Source: Candidatus Atribacteria bacterium | GTDB taxonomy: Bacteria > Atribacterota > Atribacteria > Atribacterales > Caldatribacteriaceae | Direction: 5' to 3' | DNA: 10,844 nt | Assembly: GCA_029982105.1 (NCBI GenBank) | Contig: JARRCQ010000030.1 | Span: forward strand, 1 to 10,844 | Position numbers and translations under genes: made by a program | The notes under the pieces: generated by a model | Told to the model about the DNA's origin: nothing | Seen by the model: only the letters and a program-made list of their open reading frames with translations | The model's database searches: none | Shown here: piece after piece, positions 1-6,273 of the stretch | Numbering within the stretch: position 1 is the first letter of the stretch | How the letters are laid out: the number at the start of each line of letters is the position of its first letter

Positions 1-183
1 ACGCATAATTGAGAGAGCCGTCACGCTTTTGCCTGAACCAGACTCGCCTACAAAACCCCGAGTTTCTCCCTGATTAACCGAAAATGATACTGCATCTACA
101 GCTTTAATAATCCCTTCATGGGTATAAAAGTAAGTTTTTAAGTTGTTTACCTTGAGTAGTTCTTTCTTTTTATTATCTTTCAT
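1..183 (-). CDS. dppD: Dipeptide/oligopeptide ABC transporter ATP-binding protein DppD, N-terminal part (cut by window edge)
   Basis: Only the first 61 residues are in the window; the frame runs open off position 1. It begins [19 protein letters not shown] and reaches a complete Walker A motif, GESGSGKS, at about residues 46-53, followed by VTALSIMR. The spacing from the start to the P-loop and the wording around it are those of DppD/OppD ATPases, the cytoplasmic subunits that energise peptide uptake. The ATG lies 10 nt after the dppC stop with no clear Shine-Dalgarno sequence, so coupling to dppC is likely. One small oddity is [10 protein letters not shown] where relatives usually have a hydrophobic residue in place of Arg. 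The DppD or OppD label rests mainly on its position after dppABC. A dppF partner may follow outside the window. Confidence 0.9.
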   Translation of the reverse strand, partial: MKDNKKKELLKVNNLKTYFYTHEGIIKAVDAVSFSVNQGETRGFVGESGSGKSVTALSIMR

Positions 184-193
184 ATCTGCTATA

Positions 194-1087
194 TTATTGC
201 TTTAATCGGGGATCTAAAATATCTCTCAGCCCATCACCCAACAAATTAAGTCCCAAAACGGATAAAAGAATAGCTATTCCTGGAAAGGTTGCTGCCCACC
301 AAGCTCCACTTACAATGAAAGAATAGCTGTCAGCCAACATGGCTCCCCATTCGGGAATGGGAGGTTGAGCTCCTAAACCCAAAAAGCCCAGTGCGGCACA
401 ATCTAAAATTGCGCTAGCCAGCATTAAAGTTCCATAGACAATAACTGGAGCAACACTATTAGGAAGAATGTGCCGAAAAATTATCCGCCAGTGACTTGAA
501 CCAATTGCCTTCTGTACTTCAATATATTCCATTTCTTTGATATATAAAACCGAACTACGAATAATCCTAGCCATCTGAGGAGAATAAACGATACCTATTG
601 CTATCATAGCTTTTTCCAATCCTTGGCCAGCCACTGCTACAATAACGATGGCTAACAATAAAGCTGGAAAGGCAAACATAATATCCACTATCCTCATAAT
701 AATTGTATCAATCCAACCACCAAAATAGCCAGATAAAACCCCAAGAGTAATTCCCAAAAACATAGCTATGGCAACCGCTACAAAGCCAGCCGTTAAACTA
801 ACTCTGGCACCATAAATAATCCTACTCAAGACACATCTTCCCAATCCATCAGAACCAAGAGGCATACCTGGAGCTCCTTTATCACTCCAGAATCCTGGTT
901 TTAATTTATTAGCCAAAAGAGGAGGAGATGGATAAGGGTCATTAGGAGCAATAAAATCAGCAGTAATAGCACAAAAAACCATAAAGAGTATAATTATTAA
1001 ACCAAAAACAGCAGATTTATTATACTTAAAGCGACGTAATAATTCACGCCCTGTACTTTCTTTGTAAGTTGTTGTTTCTTGTTCCAT
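194..1087 (-). CDS. dppC: Dipeptide ABC transporter permease DppC
   Basis: This is a 297-residue inner-membrane permease, the usual length for DppC/OppC. A soluble N-terminus (residues 1-24) precedes a first membrane segment (about 25-45). An external loop with PLGSDGLGR (76-84) follows, and then the binding-protein-dependent transport domain with about five more helices. The EAA loop that contacts the ATPase is at about 187-210, written [21 protein letters not shown] instead of the usual EAARALG form. The C-terminal [13 protein letters not shown] is the family signature. The usual Asp after GLGR is Cys85 here (GRCVLSRI). It starts 12 nt after the dppB stop with a poor ribosome site and ends 10 nt before dppD, so it is a mid-operon gene. 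It should form the translocation channel with DppB. Confidence 0.95.
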   Translation of the reverse strand: MEQETTTYKESTGRELLRRFKYNKSAVFGLIIILFMVFCAITADFIAPNDPYPSPPLLANKLKPGFWSDKGAPGMPLGSDGLGRCVLSRIIYGARVSLTAGFVAVAIAMFLGITLGVLSGYFGGWIDTIIMRIVDIMFAFPALLLAIVIVAVAGQGLEKAMIAIGIVYSPQMARIIRSSVLYIKEMEYIEVQKAIGSSHWRIIFRHILPNSVAPVIVYGTLMLASAILDCAALGFLGLGAQPPIPEWGAMLADSYSFIVSGAWWAATFPGIAILLSVLGLNLLGDGLRDILDPRLKQ

Positions 1088-1099
1088 ATGTTAGCCCAA

Positions 1100-2104
1100 C
1101 TATTGATATTTTATTCTTGGATCAATATAAACATAAATAATATCAGTTATTAGATTTACCACTACAAAAATAAAAGCAAAAAACAACACACATCCTTGCA
1201 CAGCAGGATAATCTCTCATTTGAACCGCTTTTACCACATAACGACCTACACCAGGCCAGGAAAAAACCGTTTCAGTTAAAATAGCACCTGACAAAAGCAA
1301 ACCAAAGTTTAAACCAATAACGGTAACTACTGGAATTAAAGCATTTCTTACTGCATGTTTATATATCACTGTTCTTTCGGAAAGCCCTTTTGCTCTCTCG
1401 GTTCGAATAAAATCCTGTTTTAACACTTCTAACATACTGGAACGAGTTATCCGAGCAATGGTAGCCATCGGAATAGTTCCTAAAGCAAGGGAGGGAAGAA
1501 TAAGGTGACGTAGGGAACTTATAAATGCTTCCCAATTACCGGTAATAATACTATCTAGAAGATATAAGCCGGTTATTTTGGTAAAAGGAATCATTATATC
1601 TATCCGACCACTAATTGGTAACCAGCGCAAAAATACTCCGAAAATCATCATTAACATAATACCCAACCAGAAAACCGGCATGGATACCCCAAACAAAGCA
1701 ATACCCATAAAGCCATAATCTAATAAGGAATACTGCCGAGAAGCAGAGATAATTCCTGCTAACACCCCTACTACTATGGCAATAAACATAGAAAATAAAG
1801 TTAATTCAACAGTGTTGGGGAAGCGGCTCAAAATCTCTTTACTCACATATTCATTGGAAACAATAGAGCGACCAAAATCACCCCGCAAAGCTTGTTTAAG
1901 CCAGATCCAATATTGAGTTACTAATGGTTTATCCAGACCGTATTTTATTCGAACTTTCTCAATAGTTTGAGCAGAAGCATGTTCCCCAGCAATGGTTCTT
2001 GCTGGATCCCCTGGTGCTAAATGTATTAAAGAGAACACCAAGATAGAAGCACCTAATAGAACGGGAATTAACATTAATAATCTTTTGATGATATACCGCT
2101 TCAT
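1100..2104 (-). CDS. dppB: Dipeptide ABC transporter permease DppB
   Basis: This 334-residue permease matches the roughly 310-340 residue DppB/OppB family. The first helix (about 9-30) runs into the family signature LAPGDPA (29-35). A periplasmic stretch with GLDKPLVTQYWIWL and RGDFGRS follows, then five helices. The EAA loop is at about 231-258 (DFIRTERAKGLSERTVIYKH), and the signature ETVFSWPGVGRY is at 278-289. The segment SGRIDI plus GLYLLDSIITGN closely resembles the loop of enterobacterial DppB, which favours dipeptide over oligopeptide transport. The ATG has no well-spaced Shine-Dalgarno; AAAGGA is about 19 nt upstream. It is the first gene after the dppA terminator, so expression should depend on readthrough or a local promoter. 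It pairs with DppC. Confidence 0.95.
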   Translation of the reverse strand: MKRYIIKRLLMLIPVLLGASILVFSLIHLAPGDPARTIAGEHASAQTIEKVRIKYGLDKPLVTQYWIWLKQALRGDFGRSIVSNEYVSKEILSRFPNTVELTLFSMFIAIVVGVLAGIISASRQYSLLDYGFMGIALFGVSMPVFWLGIMLMMIFGVFLRWLPISGRIDIMIPFTKITGLYLLDSIITGNWEAFISSLRHLILPSLALGTIPMATIARITRSSMLEVLKQDFIRTERAKGLSERTVIYKHAVRNALIPVVTVIGLNFGLLLSGAILTETVFSWPGVGRYVVKAVQMRDYPAVQGCVLFFAFIFVVVNLITDIIYVYIDPRIKYQ

Positions 2105-2234
2105 CTTGCCAAACTTGTTTTTTCCTTTCAGCAGTGATTGTTTATTTTACCATATAAAATATCTATATATAATGTACAAACCAAGATAAAGAACGAACCT
2201 TAACCGCTAAGCTTATCTGAACACACATATAAAA

Positions 2235-2271
2235 TTAAAAAGGGTGAACCAACATGGTTCACCCTTTTTAA
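2235..2271 (-). terminator. Strong hairpin terminator/attenuator between dppA and dppB
   Basis: An uninterrupted 16-bp stem (2235-2250 with 2256-2271) closes a 5-nt loop. Its core is GGGTGAACC/GGTTCACCC flanked by A/T tracts. On the minus strand the descending arm ends in CCCTTTTTA, giving the run of U typical of intrinsic terminators. It starts 4 nt after the dppA stop. The A/T tails are symmetrical, so it could also act on plus-strand transcripts. Its position between a binding protein and its permeases suggests partial termination, so that dppA is made in excess of dppBCD, and 3'-end protection of a dppA-only mRNA. Confidence 0.9.
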
Positions 2272-2275
2272 TCAG

Positions 2276-3913
2276 CTATCGTTTTATATCCACCGGATAG
2301 AAGAACATTCGAGAGGTGGGATGTAACACAAAACCCTCTACGTTCTTTCGGAATACCATATTCTGGTTAGAATGAGCCAGAAAAACCCATCCAGCATCTT
2401 CATGTATTAATTCCTGGGCTTTCTTATAGTATTCTGCTCTTTTTTCTACGTCATAAGTTCTCAATGCTTTAGTTAGAAGCTCCTGGTTTTCTTCGTTGGT
2501 ATAAAAGGCATAATTTCCAGCTGTTCCAATGGAACAAGCATTAAGCCCATAGAGAACATTCAAAAAGTTATCAGGATCGCCGTTATCGCCAGTCCATCCC
2601 AAAAGACACATTTGATGCATGCCAGCTTCAGTCTCCTGCAAGTAGGTTGCCCAGTCTACCTGATAGAAATTAACTTTAATCCCCACTGCTGCCAGATAGC
2701 TTTGTATAGCCTCCCCAATTTTGGGTGGGTCAAACATATAAGGTCTAGAAACAGGCATAACATGTAGAGTAACTTCAAAGCCATCGGGATAACCAGCCTC
2801 AGCCAATAGTTCTTTAGCTCTTGTTGGATCATAAGGATAATCTTCTATTTCATCATTGTATCCCAGCATAAAGGGAGGCATTCCGTTTTTAGCTACCGAA
2901 GCCGTGCCCATATAGATATCTCTAACAATGGCTTCTTTATCTATGGCCATGTTAATGGCTTGTCTAACTTCCTTTTTAGTGAGAGGCTCAAAGTAACCAG
3001 GTGTTTTCTCCAATGGTTCATCAGGGTCTTTTACTCCATTTTTATTGGCATCCACATAACCATAACCATTGTTCATAGCCATAAAACCAATGTTCATACC
3101 GGGCTCAGACATCAGAACAAGGTCGGGGTTGGCTCTGATGCGGTCGAAGTCAGCAGGATTGGGGTATTCCATACCATGAATCTCTCCCACCTCTAAAGAC
3201 AATAAACGGGCAGAAGGATCTGGTATAACCCTGAAGATCAACTTATCAACTTTTGGTCTTCCCCTCCAGTAATTTTCATTAGCTTCCAAGGTAATATGAT
3301 CATCTTTTACCCATTCTACAAACTTGAAAGGACCAGTTCCACAAGGGTGCTTAAAAGCATCTTCTCCATATTTTTCCGCATTGGCAGGACTGACGATACA
3401 AACAGTAAACATAGCTAAACTGGTCATTATAGAGGCATTAGGTTCGCTTAAAATTAGTTTTACAGTATAATCGTCAATTTTCTCCATTCCATCAATATCA
3501 CTGAACATATAACCCCAATAGGCCCACTCCCCATATTGATGATAGGGATGTTCTGGATTGTATTGACGTTCAAAGGAGAAAACAACTGCATCAGCATTAA
3601 AATCGGTACCATCGTGGAATTTAACCCCTTTTCTCAGATGAAAGACAATTTCTTTGCCATCTTCAGATACATCCCATGATTCTGCTAAACATGGTTGAAT
3701 CTCCGTTGAACCAGCTTTATATTCTACCAATCCTTCGAAAATATTGTCCATCCTTGAAATAGATTCACCATCAGTTGCATCTGCCGGATCCAAACGAGAT
3801 ACATCTCCACTGCTTCCAAAAACTAAGACTTTTTCTTGCGCCAAAGCTAACATTGTTGTGCCCAGAACTAAAACAGAAATCAATAATAAAACTAATATCC
3901 CCTTACTTTTCAT
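2276..3913 (-). CDS. dppA: Periplasmic dipeptide-binding protein DppA (solute-binding family 5)
   Basis: This 545-residue extracytoplasmic binding protein captures peptides and delivers them to DppBC. Residues 1-26 form a Sec signal peptide: KSK, a hydrophobic core, then ALA|QE as the likely signal peptidase I site. There is no lipobox cysteine, so it should be free in a periplasm. Family 5 markers follow: LAESWDVSEDGKEIVFHLRKGVKFHDG (about 76-102, broken by no gap), GTGPFKF (192-198), VRQAINMAID (316-325) and GWTGDNGDPDNF (439-450). The last is almost identical to the DppA segment whose Asp binds the peptide amino terminus. An insertion at about 281-308 carries an EF-hand-like loop, DANKNGVKDPDE (288-299). 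The start has GAAAGGAG 7 nt upstream. It is first in its operon behind a strong promoter, with a terminator after it. Peptide specificity is inferred from similarity; other family 5 ligands are possible. Confidence 0.93.
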   Translation of the reverse strand: MKSKGILVLLLISVLVLGTTMLALAQEKVLVFGSSGDVSRLDPADATDGESISRMDNIFEGLVEYKAGSTEIQPCLAESWDVSEDGKEIVFHLRKGVKFHDGTDFNADAVVFSFERQYNPEHPYHQYGEWAYWGYMFSDIDGMEKIDDYTVKLILSEPNASIMTSLAMFTVCIVSPANAEKYGEDAFKHPCGTGPFKFVEWVKDDHITLEANENYWRGRPKVDKLIFRVIPDPSARLLSLEVGEIHGMEYPNPADFDRIRANPDLVLMSEPGMNIGFMAMNNGYGYVDANKNGVKDPDEPLEKTPGYFEPLTKKEVRQAINMAIDKEAIVRDIYMGTASVAKNGMPPFMLGYNDEIEDYPYDPTRAKELLAEAGYPDGFEVTLHVMPVSRPYMFDPPKIGEAIQSYLAAVGIKVNFYQVDWATYLQETEAGMHQMCLLGWTGDNGDPDNFLNVLYGLNACSIGTAGNYAFYTNEENQELLTKALRTYDVEKRAEYYKKAQELIHEDAGWVFLAHSNQNMVFRKNVEGFVLHPTSRMFFYPVDIKR

Positions 3914-3920
3914 TCTTTTT

Positions 3921-3928
3921 CTCCTTTC
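3921..3928 (-). promoter_or_regulatory. Ribosome binding site of dppA
   Basis: GAAAGGAG lies 7 nt before the ATG at 3913, an ideal spacing that fixes the dppA start. This is separate from the stronger Shine-Dalgarno-like sequence at 3980-3991, which is about 66 nt upstream and too far away to serve dppA. Confidence 0.8.
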
Positions 3929-3969
3929 TTATTAAGAAAACAAAGCTATAATTTATTAATCTCACAAAT

Positions 3970-3991
3970 TTAAAACGACATCACCTCCTTT
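3970..3991 (-). promoter_or_regulatory. Orphan extended Shine-Dalgarno with three-codon ORF in the dppA leader
   Basis: AAAGGAGGTGAT (3991-3980) is complementary over 12 nt to the usual bacterial 16S 3' end. The only start within reach is ATG at 3981-3979, just 2 nt after GGAGG, reading Met-Ser-Phe-stop (ATG TCG TTT TAA, ending at 3970). That spacing is too short for efficient initiation, so it may be a ribosome docking or standby site, a minimal leader ORF, or a relic. The sequence and complementarity are seen directly; the role is inference. Confidence 0.45.
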
Positions 3992-4143
3992 TTCTAACCC
4001 TAAAGAAATTCTTTACTTGTTAGTTTTTAAAAATAAGCCCCCTTCCTTATAGTCGATAAAAAATGGAATAAAGATAGACACTGACCGTTTTTCTGGGATG
4101 CAATAACTAACCTATTGATTATCATATAAACAAGACAATTTTC

Positions 4144-4172
4144 ATTATACCAGCCTAATCAGTTATTGGCAA
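4144..4172 (-). promoter_or_regulatory. Sigma-70-type promoter of the dpp operon
   Basis: The minus strand reads TTGCCA (4172-4167), a 17-nt spacer, then a perfect TATAAT (4149-4144). Five of six bases match the -35 consensus, all six match the -10 consensus, and the spacing is optimal. It begins 43 nt after the peroxiredoxin stop and points at dppA. The pentamer GCCAA occurs twice, 10 bp apart (4180-4176 and 4170-4166). The second copy overlaps the -35 box, so a regulator could bind there. Confidence 0.75.
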
Positions 4173-4214
4173 TTCTTGGCTGAACGGGTTTATATTTTCC
4201 TACCACAGCAATTA

Positions 4215-4685
4215 CTACAAAGGCAACGAATATAAGAACTCCACAATCTCTTCCGCATGACCTTTTACTTTGACTCTAGGAAATATTTTTATTATAAATC
4301 CCTCCTGATTTATCAAAAAGGTGGTTCTCTCGATGCCCATATATGTGCGTCCATATAATTTCTTCTCCTTCCAGACACCATACAATTCACAAACCTTGCT
4401 TTCCCTATCACTGAGTAATATAAAAGGCAAGTTATATTTGTGAGCAAAGTTGAAGTGGGATTTGACGCTATCTTTACTTATGCCGATAATAACAGTATTG
4501 GTTTTTTCGATTTTCTCATAATTATCCCTGAAATCAATCGCCTCTGCCGTACAACCAGCACTATTATCTTTGGGATAAAAATATAAAATAACATTCTTAC
4601 CAACAAAATTAGATAAGGAAACGTCATTCCCCTGGCTATCAGGCAAAGTAAAATCAGGAGCTTTCATGCCTACTTTTAATTCCAT
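4215..4685 (-). CDS. bcp: Peroxiredoxin, Bcp/PrxQ type (thioredoxin-dependent peroxidase)
   Basis: This 156-residue cytoplasmic AhpC/TSA-family protein should reduce hydrogen peroxide and organic peroxides using thioredoxin. It matches the Bcp/PrxQ length and begins KVGMKAPDFTLPDSQG, typical of the family. The peroxidatic motif is PKDNSAGCTAEA (38-49), which keeps the P-x-x-x-S/T-x-x-C pattern with Cys45. The usual form is PKDNTPGCT, so the TP pair is SA here. The second Cys that some Bcp proteins have five residues later is Ile50. The only other Cys is Cys99 (KVCELYGVW), which may resolve or may leave a 1-Cys enzyme. Arg120 in GIERTTFLI is the conserved active-site Arg. AGGAGG lies 5 nt before the ATG. 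The gene is 71 nt after tsaD and may be transcribed with it. No terminator is visible between it and the dpp promoter. Confidence 0.93.
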   Translation of the reverse strand: MELKVGMKAPDFTLPDSQGNDVSLSNFVGKNVILYFYPKDNSAGCTAEAIDFRDNYEKIEKTNTVIIGISKDSVKSHFNFAHKYNLPFILLSDRESKVCELYGVWKEKKLYGRTYMGIERTTFLINQEGFIIKIFPRVKVKGHAEEIVEFLYSLPL

Positions 4686-4756
4686 TTTTTCCTCCTGCTA
4701 CTAAGAATTTTTAAAGAGTTTTTCAAGGAATTTATATTATAAACCACCCATAACTT

Positions 4757-5779
4757 CTATTCTGTAGAAACCAAAGGAAGTCGAGGGTCGGGTTCCATAT
4801 CCCAGGAATCTCTCTCTCCTTTTTTCCAATGGAAAAGGCCACAGGCAGCAATCATAGCACCGTTGTCAGTGCAAAGAGAAAGAGAAGGAAAGAAAACCCG
4901 TACTCCTCTTTTTTCTCCTTCTTCTTTCATTTTCCTTCGCAGATGACGATTGGCTGCAACTCCTCCCCCCACTACTATCTGAGAAAAACCTTTCATTTCC
5001 AAAGCTCTAAAAGTTTTATTTACTAAAACTCTTACTGCGCTTTCTTGAAAAGAAGCCACCAAATCTCGAATGAGCTCTTTATCTTTTTTTTCTTCCTCTC
5101 CTAACCGAGAGTAGCAACGTACTACTGCAGTTTTCAGCCCACTAAAGCTAAAATCCAGAGTACCATCATCTTCTAAACCAGCAGAAAAGTGAAAGCGGTT
5201 GCTCTGAGCGCCTTCACTCAAGTGGTCTATAATAGGACCTCCGGGGTAACCCAAATTTAAAAACTTAGAGATTTTATCATAAGCCTCTCCGGCAGCATCG
5301 TCTCTTGTGCTTCCCAAAAGATAATACTTTCCCCAATCTTCAACAGCAATAATTTCTGTATGGCCTCCGGAAACAATTAAAGCCACAAAAGGAGGTTGGA
5401 TTTCTGGATATTCAAGACGAATGGCGAAAAGATGTCCTTCCAGATGATTAACCCCGAGAAGAGGTTTATCGCCAACAAGAGCAATGGTTTTAGCCAAGCA
5501 CATCCCCAAAAGTAAAGATCCCAAAAGACCAGGTCCTTGAGTTACTGTTACTAAGTCTACATCCCTTAAAGTAAGGTGAGCATCCTTAAGAGCCTGGTCT
5601 AAAACTGATGGAAGATATTCTAAATGTTTGCGAGAGGCCACTTCTGGTACTATTCCTCCAAAGTGGCGGTGAAACTCAGTTTGACTGGACACTACATTAG
5701 ATAAAATTTTATGCTCATCATTAATAATCGCCACGCAACTATCGTCACAACTGGTATCTATACCTAAAACGTGAATCAA
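4757..5779 (-). CDS. tsaD: tRNA N6-adenosine threonylcarbamoyltransferase TsaD
   Basis: This 340-residue cytoplasmic Kae1/TsaD enzyme transfers the threonylcarbamoyl group from TC-AMP to A37 of ANN-decoding tRNAs, working with TsaB and TsaE. It has the ASKHA fold opening GIDTSCDDS (6-14; most relatives read GIETSCDET), then GGIVPEVASRKHLE (41-54) and the metal-binding HLEGH (112-116). Next are SGGHTE (137-142), FSFSGLKTAV (210-219) and GGGVAANRHLR (271-281). The last metal ligand is in TDNGAMIA (304-311, Asp305). Length is normal. The start is TTG at 5779-5777. AGGAGG, overlapping the rimI stop, lies 7 nt before it. The ATG inside that spacer is out of frame, and this TTG fits the family's N-terminus. 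It follows rimI by 11 nt and is the last gene of the t6A cluster. Confidence 0.96.
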   Translation of the reverse strand: MIHVLGIDTSCDDSCVAIINDEHKILSNVVSSQTEFHRHFGGIVPEVASRKHLEYLPSVLDQALKDAHLTLRDVDLVTVTQGPGLLGSLLLGMCLAKTIALVGDKPLLGVNHLEGHLFAIRLEYPEIQPPFVALIVSGGHTEIIAVEDWGKYYLLGSTRDDAAGEAYDKISKFLNLGYPGGPIIDHLSEGAQSNRFHFSAGLEDDGTLDFSFSGLKTAVVRCYSRLGEEEKKDKELIRDLVASFQESAVRVLVNKTFRALEMKGFSQIVVGGGVAANRHLRRKMKEEGEKRGVRVFFPSLSLCTDNGAMIAACGLFHWKKGERDSWDMEPDPRLPLVSTE

Positions 5780-5786
5780 TAATCAT

Positions 5787-5792
5787 CCTCCT
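5787..5792 (-). promoter_or_regulatory. Ribosome binding site deciding the TTG start of tsaD
   Basis: AGGAGG at 5792-5787 overlaps the rimI stop codon and sits 7 nt before the TTG at 5779. An ATG directly after it (5786-5784) is too close and in another frame. The TTG therefore is the initiation codon that yields MIHVLGIDTS. Confidence 0.7.
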
Positions 5793-6273
5793 AAAATACT
5801 TTTTTCATTACTAAAGCATCTTCCCCATCAGAGTAATAATGCTTTCGTAATCCTATTTTCTCAAATCCAAAACTACGATACAAATTCTGGGCTTTAAAAT
5901 TGGAAGAGCGTACTTCTAACAAAATTTCCTTGCATCCTTGAGATTTAGCATAATCTAGCGCATAGCTAAAAAGTTTTCTACCAAACCCTTCTCCTCGATA
6001 AGCAGGATGAATGGCAAAAGTAGTAATATGAGCTTCTCCCCACACTATCCACAGGCCCAAGTAACCAATTATCTTGTTTTGGTAGAAAGCCACAAAGTAG
6101 ATAGCTACACGGTTAGATAACTCGCTTAAAAACAAAGAATAAGACCAAGGTTGGGGGAAAGAACTCCGCTCAATGGCCATAATTTGAGGCAGATGATAAG
6201 GCCTCATTCGGGAGATTTTAAAGTCTCCTTCTTCCCATAAATAAGTTTCTCTATCTCCAGACCTTTGAGCCAT
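5791..6273 (-). CDS. rimI: Ribosomal-protein-alanine N-acetyltransferase RimI (GNAT family)
   Basis: This 160-residue GNAT acetyltransferase belongs to the RimI family, which acetylates the N-terminal Ala of ribosomal protein S18 in enterobacteria; the substrate here is inferred. The fold runs from RMRPYHLPQIMAIERSSF (22-39) to ITTFAIHPAYRGEGFGRKL (83-101). In the latter, RGEGFGRK is the acetyl-CoA pyrophosphate loop. The segment EVRSSNFKAQNLYRSFGF (120-137) holds the conserved Glu120 and Tyr131 of the RimI active site. The first 15-20 residues exceed the usual start and come from the 23-nt overlap with tsaB. With no good Shine-Dalgarno, initiation is probably coupled to tsaB termination, or a later start may be used. 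It sits between tsaB and tsaD as in many bacteria. Confidence 0.92.
   Translation of the reverse strand: MAQRSGDRETYLWEEGDFKISRMRPYHLPQIMAIERSSFPQPWSYSLFLSELSNRVAIYFVAFYQNKIIGYLGLWIVWGEAHITTFAIHPAYRGEGFGRKLFSYALDYAKSQGCKEILLEVRSSNFKAQNLYRSFGFEKIGLRKHYYSDGEDALVMKKVF

Larger units (their letters stand above)
3914..4137 (-). other. Long 5' leader of dppA with hairpin and orphan Shine-Dalgarno
   Basis: This is the untranslated leader expected from the promoter at 4144-4172; the transcription start is inferred at about 4137, giving about 224 nt. No gene of useful length fits. From 5' to 3' it holds a weak 5-bp hairpin with a G-rich loop (ATAAG at 4050-4046 with CTTAT at 4037-4033, followed by U's). 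Next is a two-part hairpin at 4023-3994: CTAAC/GTTAG, an internal loop, then TAAAGA/TCTTTA with a 3-nt loop. Two nt later comes AAAGGAGGTGAT at 3991-3980, a perfect 12-nt complement to a standard 16S rRNA 3' end. The leader does not resemble a T-box or another riboswitch that I recognise. Confidence 0.5.

Noticed and set aside
2156..2184. Possible promoter for dppB on the minus strand (TTGGTT, 17 nt, TATTTT)
   Set aside because: The -10 matches only four of six bases and the region is so AT-rich that such matches are expected by chance. It could not be separated from several overlapping TATATA alternatives.
1992..2189. Plus-strand open frame across the dppB start and the intergenic region
   Set aside because: It runs antisense over the conserved N-terminus of dppB, lacks a ribosome site, and its translation shows no recognisable domain.
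4033..4050. Hairpin with G-rich loop followed by a U-run in the dppA leader, considered as a leader terminator
   Set aside because: The stem is only 5 bp with one G-C pair, far weaker than the terminator after dppA.
4736..4741. Perfect TATAAT on the minus strand between tsaD and the peroxiredoxin gene
   Set aside because: No acceptable -35 box lies 16-18 nt upstream and there is no TG extension. It may be a weak promoter but the evidence is a single hexamer in AT-rich DNA.
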